Under the pieces are notes generated by a model. That model had not been told where the DNA came from, searched no databases, and was given only the letters and a program-made list of their open reading frames with translations. The position numbers and the translations under genes are program-made. Source: Acinetobacter boissieri (GTDB lineage Bacteria; Pseudomonadota; Gammaproteobacteria; Pseudomonadales; Moraxellaceae). Taken from it: 64,000 bases of DNA. Of this stretch, positions 19,830 to 26,922 are shown in pieces. The first letter of the stretch is position 1; each line of letters begins with the position of its first letter. The DNA lies in NCBI RefSeq assembly GCF_900096955.1, contig NZ_FMYL01000005.1, positions 1 through 64,000 on the forward strand, given 5' to 3'.

Positions 19830-19896
19830 AAAAGCTGAGAAGTACTTATTTTTTAATCATTTAAACTTAAAATTAAAGAAACACACTGAAAAGCAT

Positions 19897-19924
19897 TTGA
19901 CAGTTGGTATAGATTCTCTATAAT
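19897..19924 (+). promoter_or_regulatory. Promoter of the tRNA-Val/Asp cluster
   Basis: Consensus -35 TTGACA at 19897-19902 and consensus -10 TATAAT at 19919-19924 with a 16-base spacer, 30 bases before the first tRNA. Both boxes are perfect, as expected for a strong stable-RNA promoter. Confidence 0.92.
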
Positions 19925-19954
19925 GCACCTCACAAACGATAAAGACGTTTTAAA

Positions 19955-20030
19955 GGGCGCTTAGCTCAGTTGGTAGAGCGTCTGCCTTACAAGCAGAATG
20001 TCGGCGGTTCGATCCCGTCAGCGCCCACCA
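19955..20030 (+). tRNA. tRNA-Val(TAC), copy 1
   Basis: 76 bases with acceptor stem GGGCGCT/AGCGCCC, anticodon loop CTTACAA (anticodon TAC at 19988-19990) and encoded CCA. Confidence 0.97.
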
Positions 20031-20055
20031 AGCCTCTTAATTGTCTTGAAGTAAT

Positions 20056-20132
20056 GCAGCGGTAGTTCAGTTGGTTAGAATATCGGCCTGTCACGCCGAG
20101 GGTCGCGGGTTCGAGTCCCGTCCGCTGCGCCA
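20056..20132 (+). tRNA. tRNA-Asp(GTC), copy 1
   Basis: 77 bases with acceptor stem GCAGCGG/CCGCTGC, discriminator G, anticodon GTC in CCTGTCACG, and encoded CCA. Confidence 0.97.
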
Positions 20133-20166
20133 TTTCAAGATTGTCGTTTTGTTAAGTTTTAAAATT

Positions 20167-20243
20167 GCAGCGGTAGTTCAGTTGGTTAGAATATCGGCCT
20201 GTCACGCCGAGGGTCGCGGGTTCGAGTCCCGTCCGCTGCGCCA
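20167..20243 (+). tRNA. tRNA-Asp(GTC), copy 2
   Basis: 77 bases, identical to copy 1 over the mature sequence, with encoded CCA. Confidence 0.97.
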
Positions 20244-20277
20244 TTTTAAGACTTACAACTTAAATCTTATGATTTAA

Positions 20278-20353
20278 GGGCGCTTAGCTCAGTTGGTAGA
20301 GCGTCTGCCTTACAAGCAGAATGTCGGCGGTTCGATCCCGTCAGCGCCCACCA
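20278..20353 (+). tRNA. tRNA-Val(TAC), copy 2
   Basis: 76 bases, identical to copy 1. Preceded by a 34-base spacer that recurs before copy 3. Confidence 0.97.
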
Positions 20354-20393
20354 TATATTATACAGTCAGTAAGTCGACTATATAATAAGTAAT

Positions 20394-20470
20394 GCAGCGG
20401 TAGTTCAGTTGGTTAGAATATCGGCCTGTCACGCCGAGGGTCGCGGGTTCGAGTCCCGTCCGCTGCGCCA
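20394..20470 (+). tRNA. tRNA-Asp(GTC), copy 3
   Basis: 77 bases, identical to the other Asp copies, with encoded CCA. Confidence 0.97.
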
Positions 20471-20504
20471 TTTTAAGACTTATAACTTAAATCTTATGAT
20501 TTAA

Positions 20505-20580
20505 GGGCGCTTAGCTCAGTTGGTAGAGCGTCTGCCTTACAAGCAGAATGTCGGCGGTTCGATCCCGTCAGCGCCCACCA
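20505..20580 (+). tRNA. tRNA-Val(TAC), copy 3
   Basis: 76 bases, identical to the other Val copies. Last tRNA of the cluster; no strong terminator was seen right after it, and the next gene converges on it. Confidence 0.97.
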
Positions 20581-20610
20581 TAATAATATAAAATACCCAT
20601 CTCATTCTTT

Positions 20611-21752
20611 TTATAACGATCTATTATCTTCATTTTTTACTATCATAAACTGTAATTGTACTATCGCAACCAGTAAAATGCTGGCAGATGCAATAAATAT
20701 ACTGGTTAATCCAATATTAGATACCAACCATGCACTGAATGTAGCGCCCAAAGCAATAGCATAATTTAATATGGCAGAGTTAAACGCAGCCATTGTACTA
20801 GAGTATTGTTGTGTAATGAGAATGACCCATGTTTGTACAGTTGTAAATAAAATTGATGCTGAAACTCCCCAAAAAAATAGCAATAATGCAAAACTATAAA
20901 ATGAAATTTGAGTAGCTAATATATATAAGCTTAACATTGTGATTGAAAATAGTACTAAAAATACACGTGTTAAATTTTTAATATGATGAGGCATAAAACG
21001 CATCGTGATCACATTACCTATTAACCCAGATAAACCATATATAATTAAAAGCAGTGTTAAATTTTGTTGTGAAAAGAATGCCAGTGATCTTATATAAGGT
21101 TCAATATATGTGTATGCACAAGATTGTGCAGTTGCAATCATTGCTGTAATACCAATGAGCAACCAGCTCCATTTTTTTCTAGAATGAGATAATGGTGTAT
21201 TTGTTAGAGGTATTTGTGAATGATGATTTTTTGGTAGGCAAATGAAAATAAATATAAGGCATATAGCAATAAGTATGCTTATAAGTAAAAATGCAGTATC
21301 CCAGCGTGTTCTTTGACCAATATAATTTAGTGTAGGTATACCCATGACAGTTGCCAATGGAATACTACTAAAAACGATGGAAGATGTCATAGCACGATGC
21401 TTTTCATGTACTATTTTCATGGCAAAATCAGTCACTATCGCCCAAAATATGCCGTGGCTTATTGCACATAAAGATCGAAATAGAAAGAACATTTCAATAT
21501 TTTGGGCGTAGATAGTGAGCGTATTGGATATAAATAAAAGTATATAAAATTAATTGTTTACGTTCTAAATGATTAAATATAAATGGCATAAGTAATCCAC
21601 AAGTTGCTCCTGTAATTGCATATATGGATACAGCATTACCGACGGTTTTAGGTTCAACATGAAATTGTTGTGCAATATCTGTAAGTAAGCTAAATTATAT
21701 TAAATGCACATAAGCTCAGTGTAAAAATAGACCATAAGTGTTTGGCGTGCAT
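20611..21752 (-). pseudogene. MFS transporter broken by two frameshifts
   Basis: The last 293 codons (from 21492 down) are an intact MFS tail: RSLCAISHGIFWAIVTDFA, then about eight hydrophobic segments. The N-terminus is present upstream but out of frame. An ATG at 21752 opens MHAKHLWSIFTLSLCAFNII and then meets TAG. A second frame carries SLLTDIAQQFHVEPKTVG and GLLMPFIFNHLERKQLILY. The third frame continues LLFISNTLTIYAQNIEMFF into the intact tail. Both breaks fit single-base insertions in T/A-rich runs. Family: sugar or drug efflux DHA1 type. Either a true pseudogene or two sequencing errors; the proximity of two breaks favours decay but does not prove it. Confidence 0.85.
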
Positions 21753-21981
21753 TTAATAAATTACCTCTAGTCGGTTTTAAGTATGGTAGTTATTCAAATA
21801 ATTCTTAAATACGTATAATAATGTTCATTATTCTATAAAGTACTTTATAGTTCTGCTTATATTAAGCCTATTTTCTCTCGTTAATATTTTACCTAGTTTA
21901 GTATTAATGTGTACTTTGAATTGATGTTTAGTATCGTTATTTACACTTTTAAGAACGTCAAATTGAACAAGAGAGTAGGGG

Positions 21982-23127
21982 TTAGCCTACTCTATTATTT
22001 TTTTTATTTAATTCTAAGATTAAACATGGAGACAAGAATAATATACCTTTGTAGGCGCCAAATAGAGTTTTAAGAAAGACGAAGATCCACAAAGTAATTA
22101 AAATGTATGCAAAGCTATAGCCAATATAAATAAGTCCACTAAAATGGAGCTGTTTGCCAAGTTCTAAAATAGCTAAAGTATATACACCAAAGGGAAAAGT
22201 AAGCCCCCACCAGCCCAAATTAAATTTGAATTGATGACCTATCTGTTTGTAAATCGTGAATATAGCAATTGCCAACCACCAAAAACCAAATCCAATAAGT
22301 ACGAGGCTCCCTAAAATACTGACAGCATAAATTGTATCTGACATGCTATTTAAGTGATTTAAAATAAAAACATGACTTGATTGCTTACCCAGTAATAATA
22401 AAGCCAATGCGCCTGTACCAATCGGGCCTAATGCTAAACAACTTGAAATAGCCATTTGCTGGTCTGGTAGTTTATGTAAAGCCATTCTTAAAAATAAAAT
22501 AGTCAAAATAGAAAAAGCGGGTAGTATTGAAATACCCCATAATATATAGCTTATAATTAGTAGAGTTAATGCTGTTAGAGGGTCTTGAGTAAAACCAATT
22601 AAAATACCTCCTGAACTTGCACATACTTCTGCTGTAACAATTGGAAGTAACCAAATTGCAGTCATTCCATGAAGCTCGTGTTTTTGTTGAGTAAACATCA
22701 TGGCGGGTACAAATATTGCTACAAATACAGCAATAACGGCATCTATATACCAAAGAGTATGTGCAAATACAATGACTTGATCGCCAAATAGTATAATCCC
22801 GTATTTTAAAGTACCGTTAATAATGGTTGCGAGCCCCATTGGAATGGCACCTAGAAAAAATAGCATACTTGAATGTTTTAAAATAAGTTTGGCTTCATGG
22901 TAGAAAAAAAACCATCTAAGCGTATAAAGCACTGAAAAAGTAACAAATAGGAGAATGTTAAAAAGCCACAATAAATAGCCGAGTACAAACATTTGCTGCT
23001 GAAATAGAGGTAACTCTGAAATAACAAGTGAAACGACACCTGTACCCATAGTTGCAGTGAACCAATTTGGGGTGAAATGTCGAACAAGATTAATTTTATG
23101 ATCGAGCATGTAAAATGGTTTTTTCAT
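21982..23127 (-). CDS. TDT-family (SLAC1/TehA/Mae1-like) transporter
   Basis: A 381-residue inner-membrane protein with about ten hydrophobic segments. Seen: HFTPNWFTATMGTGVVSL at the start of the first helix and GWWGLTFPFGVYTLA near the C-terminus, both typical of the tellurite-resistance/dicarboxylate transporter family that includes Ssu1 sulfite pumps and SLAC1 anion channels. The N-terminal signature is closest in style to the sulfite/malate branch. The substrate cannot be told from sequence alone. It is not obviously in an operon: the broken MFS gene lies downstream after about 230 bases. Confidence 0.83.
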   Translation of the reverse strand: MKKPFYMLDHKINLVRHFTPNWFTATMGTGVVSLVISELPLFQQQMFVLGYLLWLFNILLFVTFSVLYTLRWFFFYHEAKLILKHSSMLFFLGAIPMGLATIINGTLKYGIILFGDQVIVFAHTLWYIDAVIAVFVAIFVPAMMFTQQKHELHGMTAIWLLPIVTAEVCASSGGILIGFTQDPLTALTLLIISYILWGISILPAFSILTILFLRMALHKLPDQQMAISSCLALGPIGTGALALLLLGKQSSHVFILNHLNSMSDTIYAVSILGSLVLIGFGFWWLAIAIFTIYKQIGHQFKFNLGWWGLTFPFGVYTLAILELGKQLHFSGLIYIGYSFAYILITLWIFVFLKTLFGAYKGILFLSPCLILELNKKNNRVG

Positions 23128-24055
23128 TGGTACGTCACTTTTTAAGTAATGCTTATATTATAATTTGATTTTTATATTAGAAAAAGTGATAAGTTCTTAT
23201 TTTAATCATCAGCAATACTTATATGATGCTTGGGCTATAAACATTATTTTACCTACTGATCTGACTCGATTGGTTTTCTTATCATTTTATCGTAAACATA
23301 TAATTGATTTATTTTTATAGGGCTATAAGTGAAAATATGATGCAAAAAACGTCTAAAATCCAGCCTTAATGCGTATTTACTAAATTGGTCATCCGATTGT
23401 TAGTTAAGATAATATTGATATTTCTAGTCATATTGCTAAGAAAATCTCTTAGTACACTACAAAAAATCGTATTTTACTATAATGCGGCGGTATGAGAGTT
23501 TTGAGCTATTTTTTTAATTATGAGTAGATGAAAGAGATGGAATACAGCTAAATTTGATAAAAAAATAGTACAAAATAAGATAATGTTACATTAAAATTAA
23601 TAATAGTACATATTGTTAACGAAAGACTTAAAAGAAACATTTAAAATTGTGTTAAATTTTATAAAATTTTTATAAAACAGTATCTTATATTTTTTATAAG
23701 CTAAAAGGAAAAGAGGTGTCAAATTCTTATTACTCTAATTTTAGTCTAAATTTAAGTTATAATTTACTCAGTGTGATGCTGTTTATTTTTGGTTTTTTAA
23801 GCTTCATGTTATTGTTAAAGGAACTTAGTATTTGATCATTAAATACTTATTTTCAATAACTTTATACTACCGTTATGCTATTGAAATGCTGTATAAATTA
23901 ACATACAAGTAGCACGATATTTAATAGCACTAACTAGATTATAAACATCATCGGAGCGTGATTAAGTAATCCTAAGAAATTCATCGCTATTCAAGAATAT
24001 TTTGATGAAGTGTTACTTGTAATAGTATTAATAAATTAATAACCTTTGGTGCAAG
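23128..24055. other. Long AT-rich gap upstream of the sucrose genes
   Basis: About 930 bases without a supported gene. Only short open frames occur, with no matching ribosome-binding site or recognised family. A LacI-type regulator is often found next to sucrose PTS genes but none is legible here, even as remnants. The only regular structure is a short palindrome just before scrA. Confidence 0.5.
24026..24041. promoter_or_regulatory. Palindrome just upstream of scrA
   Basis: TATTAAT-AA-ATTAATA, a perfect 7-bp inverted repeat with a 2-base centre, 14 bases before the scrA start. It could be an operator overlapping the leader. In such AT-rich DNA, chance is a real alternative. Confidence 0.3.
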
Positions 24056-25429
24056 ATGATGGATGTGAAGACAATCGTACGACAATTAGTCCCACTTTTG
24101 GGTGGCAAGGATAATATTCACTCAGCAATCCATTGTGCAACCCGACTAAGAGTCGTACTTGAAGATGATACTTTATTAGATTTAAATGCGATTGATGAAA
24201 TTAAAGGGGTTAAAGCCAGTTTTCGTAAATCAGGGCAAGTACAAGTTGCTTTTAGTAGTAGTGTAATTAATGATGTGTATGATGAGTTTATTAACTACAC
24301 ACAAATTAATGAAGTATCGAATAAAGAGTCTGCCTCTAGAGAGTCTAAAAAAAATCTAGGCTATTTTAAACGTATAGCAAATACCCTCTCCAAAATTTTC
24401 ATTCCACTTATTCCTGCAATTATCGCTTCAGGCCTACTCATGGGCCTATTAAGCTTAATTAAAAATTATGGTTGGTTGGATATACATCATCCTATTTATA
24501 TTTTATTAGGGGTGTTTAGCTCGGCAGCATTTATTATTTTGCCTGTGCTGATTGGCTTTAATGCTGCAAAAGTTTTTGGAGGAAATCCATATATTGGTGC
24601 AACGCTAGGTGGGGTGTTGGTTCATCCGAGCTTAGCCAATATTTGGGGAGGGCTGGGACATTACCAGACTTTAGACTTATATGGTTTTCAAGTGGCCATG
24701 ATTGGGTATCAAGGTACAGTATTCCCAATACTGTTAACCGTATGGTTTATGAGTTACCTTGAAAAGTTTTTAAAACGTCTTGTACCTGAAGCCGTTGAAG
24801 TTATTTTTGTACCCGTCATTACTTTAATTATATCTGGCTTTGTATCTATACTTTTGATTGGGCCAGCAGGGCGAATGCTAGGTGATGGCATTGCATTCTC
24901 ACTTACAACCTTAATTGACCATACAGGTTGGTTTGCAGGGATGTTATTTGGTGGTTTGTACTCAGTGATTGCAATGACGGGTATTCAAAACAGTTTCCAT
25001 GCGATAGAAGCTGGACTATTGAGTAACCCAAAAATTGGCGTGAACTATTTACTCCCAATTTGGTCAATGGCTAACGTTGCCCAAGGCGGTGCATGTTTAG
25101 CAGTATGGTTTAGAACTCGTAATGAAAAAGTACGCAAAATTGCGATTCCTGCAACCTTCTCAGCCATGATTGGTTCTGTTGAAGCAGCTGTTTTTGGTGT
25201 GAATTTACGTTACGTGAAACCATTTGTTGCAGGAATGCTCGGCGGAGCAGCCGGTGGTGCATGGGTTGTATTTAATAAGGTTTATGCCACAGGGGTTGGT
25301 TTGACAGGGTTACCTGGACTCGCAATTATTCAAGCATCATCTTTGATTAATCAAATTATTGGCCTCGCGATTTCTTTTGGAATTGCATTTTCTATTTCTT
25401 TAATATTTAAGTACGATAAAGAGAGTTAA
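24056..25429 (+). CDS. scrA: Sucrose-type PTS permease, EIIBC
   Basis: A 457-residue phosphotransferase permease. Seen: an N-terminal IIB domain with the phosphorylated cysteine in HCATRLR (Cys27; most relatives have NCATRLR), residues 1-85; then a IIC domain with about ten membrane segments (IPLIPAIIASGLLMG, FGGNPYIGATLGGVLVHPSL, AMTGIQNSFHAIEAG). No IIA domain is attached, so a separate EIIA must phosphorylate it. The substrate is assigned as sucrose because the next gene is a GH32 sucrose-6-phosphate hydrolase overlapping it by one base. The start could be 24056 or 24059; the Shine-Dalgarno is weak. Confidence 0.86.
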   Translation: MMDVKTIVRQLVPLLGGKDNIHSAIHCATRLRVVLEDDTLLDLNAIDEIKGVKASFRKSGQVQVAFSSSVINDVYDEFINYTQINEVSNKESASRESKKNLGYFKRIANTLSKIFIPLIPAIIASGLLMGLLSLIKNYGWLDIHHPIYILLGVFSSAAFIILPVLIGFNAAKVFGGNPYIGATLGGVLVHPSLANIWGGLGHYQTLDLYGFQVAMIGYQGTVFPILLTVWFMSYLEKFLKRLVPEAVEVIFVPVITLIISGFVSILLIGPAGRMLGDGIAFSLTTLIDHTGWFAGMLFGGLYSVIAMTGIQNSFHAIEAGLLSNPKIGVNYLLPIWSMANVAQGGACLAVWFRTRNEKVRKIAIPATFSAMIGSVEAAVFGVNLRYVKPFVAGMLGGAAGGAWVVFNKVYATGVGLTGLPGLAIIQASSLINQIIGLAISFGIAFSISLIFKYDKES

Positions 25430-26847
25430 TGATGAAAGAAATACAACTTCTTAAACAAACACTGCATGCAGTGATGAATAACTATTCAACAGATTCAAAT
25501 GATAGATATCGCCCAACATGGCATTTATCTCCTGTTGCAGGTTTACTGAATGATCCAAATGGATTTATTCAATTTAATGGTCAGTATCATTTATTTTACC
25601 AGTGGAATCCATTGGCTTGTGACCATAGCAATAAGTTTTGGGGACATTGGAGCTCAAGTGACTTAGTTCATTGGAAGCATGAACCCGTTGCATTACTACC
25701 TACTGAAAATTTTGATATAGATGGTTGTTTTTCTGGATCTGCAGTCAATGATGATGGTCAACTAGTACTCATCTATACCGGCAACGTGATGCTTGGTGAG
25801 ACTGAAGCAGACAGAACAGCTTGGCAGTGTATTGCACGCCAAGGTGAGGATGGTGAGTTTAAAAAGCAAGCTGTGATTGGTCAGTTGGAAGGCTATACTG
25901 GGCATATTCGTGACCCTAAAGTATGGAAAGAAAATGGCCTATGGTATATGGTTCTTGCAGCACAAGACTTAAAGCTTCAAGGTAAAGTATTGCTATTAGA
26001 ATCTCCAGACCTTGAAAACTGGACTTTAAAGGGTGAAATTGCTGGTAGTGATTTTAAAAAAACAGGCCCATTTGGTTACATGTGGGAATGTCCTGACTTA
26101 TTTAGATTAGATGGTCATGACGTATTAATTAGTTGCCCTCAAGGTGTGGCACCAGAAGAAAGACGTTATCTAAGTATGTACCAATGTGGATACTTATTGG
26201 GGCAGTTGGATTACAGTACTGCTGATTATCCACACAGTGCTTTTTTAGAGCTAGATCATGGGCATGAGTTTTATGCACCACAAACGACATTAGCAGAAGA
26301 TGGAAGAAGATTGCTTGTTGGATGGATGGGCGTTCCAGATCAAGATGAATTTTCACAACCGACTTTAGAGTTTGGTTGGATTCATATGATGAGCTGTCCA
26401 CGTGAGCTCCGCATAAAAGATGGTCTACTGTATCAACTGCCTGTAAAAGAGTTGCAATCACTGCGACGTGAGCACCAACATGTTACAGGTACAGCAGATA
26501 CACTACCAACTTTCAAAGCATCAAGCGCAGAACTGATAATATCGAACACAGGTAGTTTTGAAATAAACATTTCAAACACGCTGTGGCTGATTTGTGATTC
26601 AACGGGAATTACATTGACGCGTAAATCACTGAGCAGTGACGTGAATGAGGTGCGTTATTGGGATCAAACGGTTAATAAATTGCAAATACTACTTGATCGT
26701 TCAAGTGTTGAAATATTTGTAAATGATGGTTTAGGTACTTTGACATCTCGCTACTTCTCACAAGATGAAGAACCAGTATTGAAATTTAGTGGTAGTGCAG
26801 CATTAGATGTTGATTATTGGACGCTTGAAGCAGCGCCTTTAGTATGA
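25429..26847 (+). CDS. scrB: Sucrose-6-phosphate hydrolase (GH32)
   Basis: A 472-residue cytoplasmic beta-fructosidase that splits sucrose-6-phosphate into glucose-6-phosphate and fructose. Seen: nucleophile motif NDPNG (Asp42), FSGS at 101-104, RDPK at 161-164, acid/base motif ECPD (Glu220), and a C-terminal beta-sandwich with LDRSSVEIFVNDG. No signal peptide is present, as expected for the phosphorylated-substrate enzyme. The ATG overlaps the scrA stop in TAATG, indicating coupled translation. No fructokinase or regulator follows. Confidence 0.94.
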   Translation: MMKEIQLLKQTLHAVMNNYSTDSNDRYRPTWHLSPVAGLLNDPNGFIQFNGQYHLFYQWNPLACDHSNKFWGHWSSSDLVHWKHEPVALLPTENFDIDGCFSGSAVNDDGQLVLIYTGNVMLGETEADRTAWQCIARQGEDGEFKKQAVIGQLEGYTGHIRDPKVWKENGLWYMVLAAQDLKLQGKVLLLESPDLENWTLKGEIAGSDFKKTGPFGYMWECPDLFRLDGHDVLISCPQGVAPEERRYLSMYQCGYLLGQLDYSTADYPHSAFLELDHGHEFYAPQTTLAEDGRRLLVGWMGVPDQDEFSQPTLEFGWIHMMSCPRELRIKDGLLYQLPVKELQSLRREHQHVTGTADTLPTFKASSAELIISNTGSFEINISNTLWLICDSTGITLTRKSLSSDVNEVRYWDQTVNKLQILLDRSSVEIFVNDGLGTLTSRYFSQDEEPVLKFSGSAALDVDYWTLEAAPLV

Positions 26848-26882
26848 GTCACTAAGTGATTTATATTTGATTTAGCTGTTGC

Positions 26883-26912
26883 AATAAAGCCGAGTATTTA
26901 CTCGGCTTTATT
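26883..26912. terminator. Bidirectional terminator between scrB and the flavoreductase gene
   Basis: A perfect 14-bp stem AATAAAGCCGAGTA/TACTCGGCTTTATT with a 2-base centre and T-rich flanks. It serves scrB and the convergent gene that ends at 26923. Confidence 0.88.
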
Positions 26913-26922
26913 TTATTTTGGC

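Larger units (their letters stand above)
20167..20580 (+). repeat. Tandem duplication of an Asp-Val tRNA pair
   Basis: The block Asp, 34-base spacer, Val (20167-20353) recurs at 20394-20580. The two internal spacers, 20244-20277 and 20471-20504, differ at only one base. This indicates a recent tandem duplication or gene conversion. Confidence 0.88.

Noticed and set aside
20071..20277. A 68-codon open frame across the tRNA-Asp genes
   Set aside because: It is formed by two identical tRNA genes read in frame; the internal repeat of its translation is the tRNA duplication, not a protein.
20167..20580. CRISPR-like array from regularly spaced repeats
   Set aside because: The repeated units are complete tRNA genes with cloverleaf structure; no CRISPR array or cas gene was found in the window.
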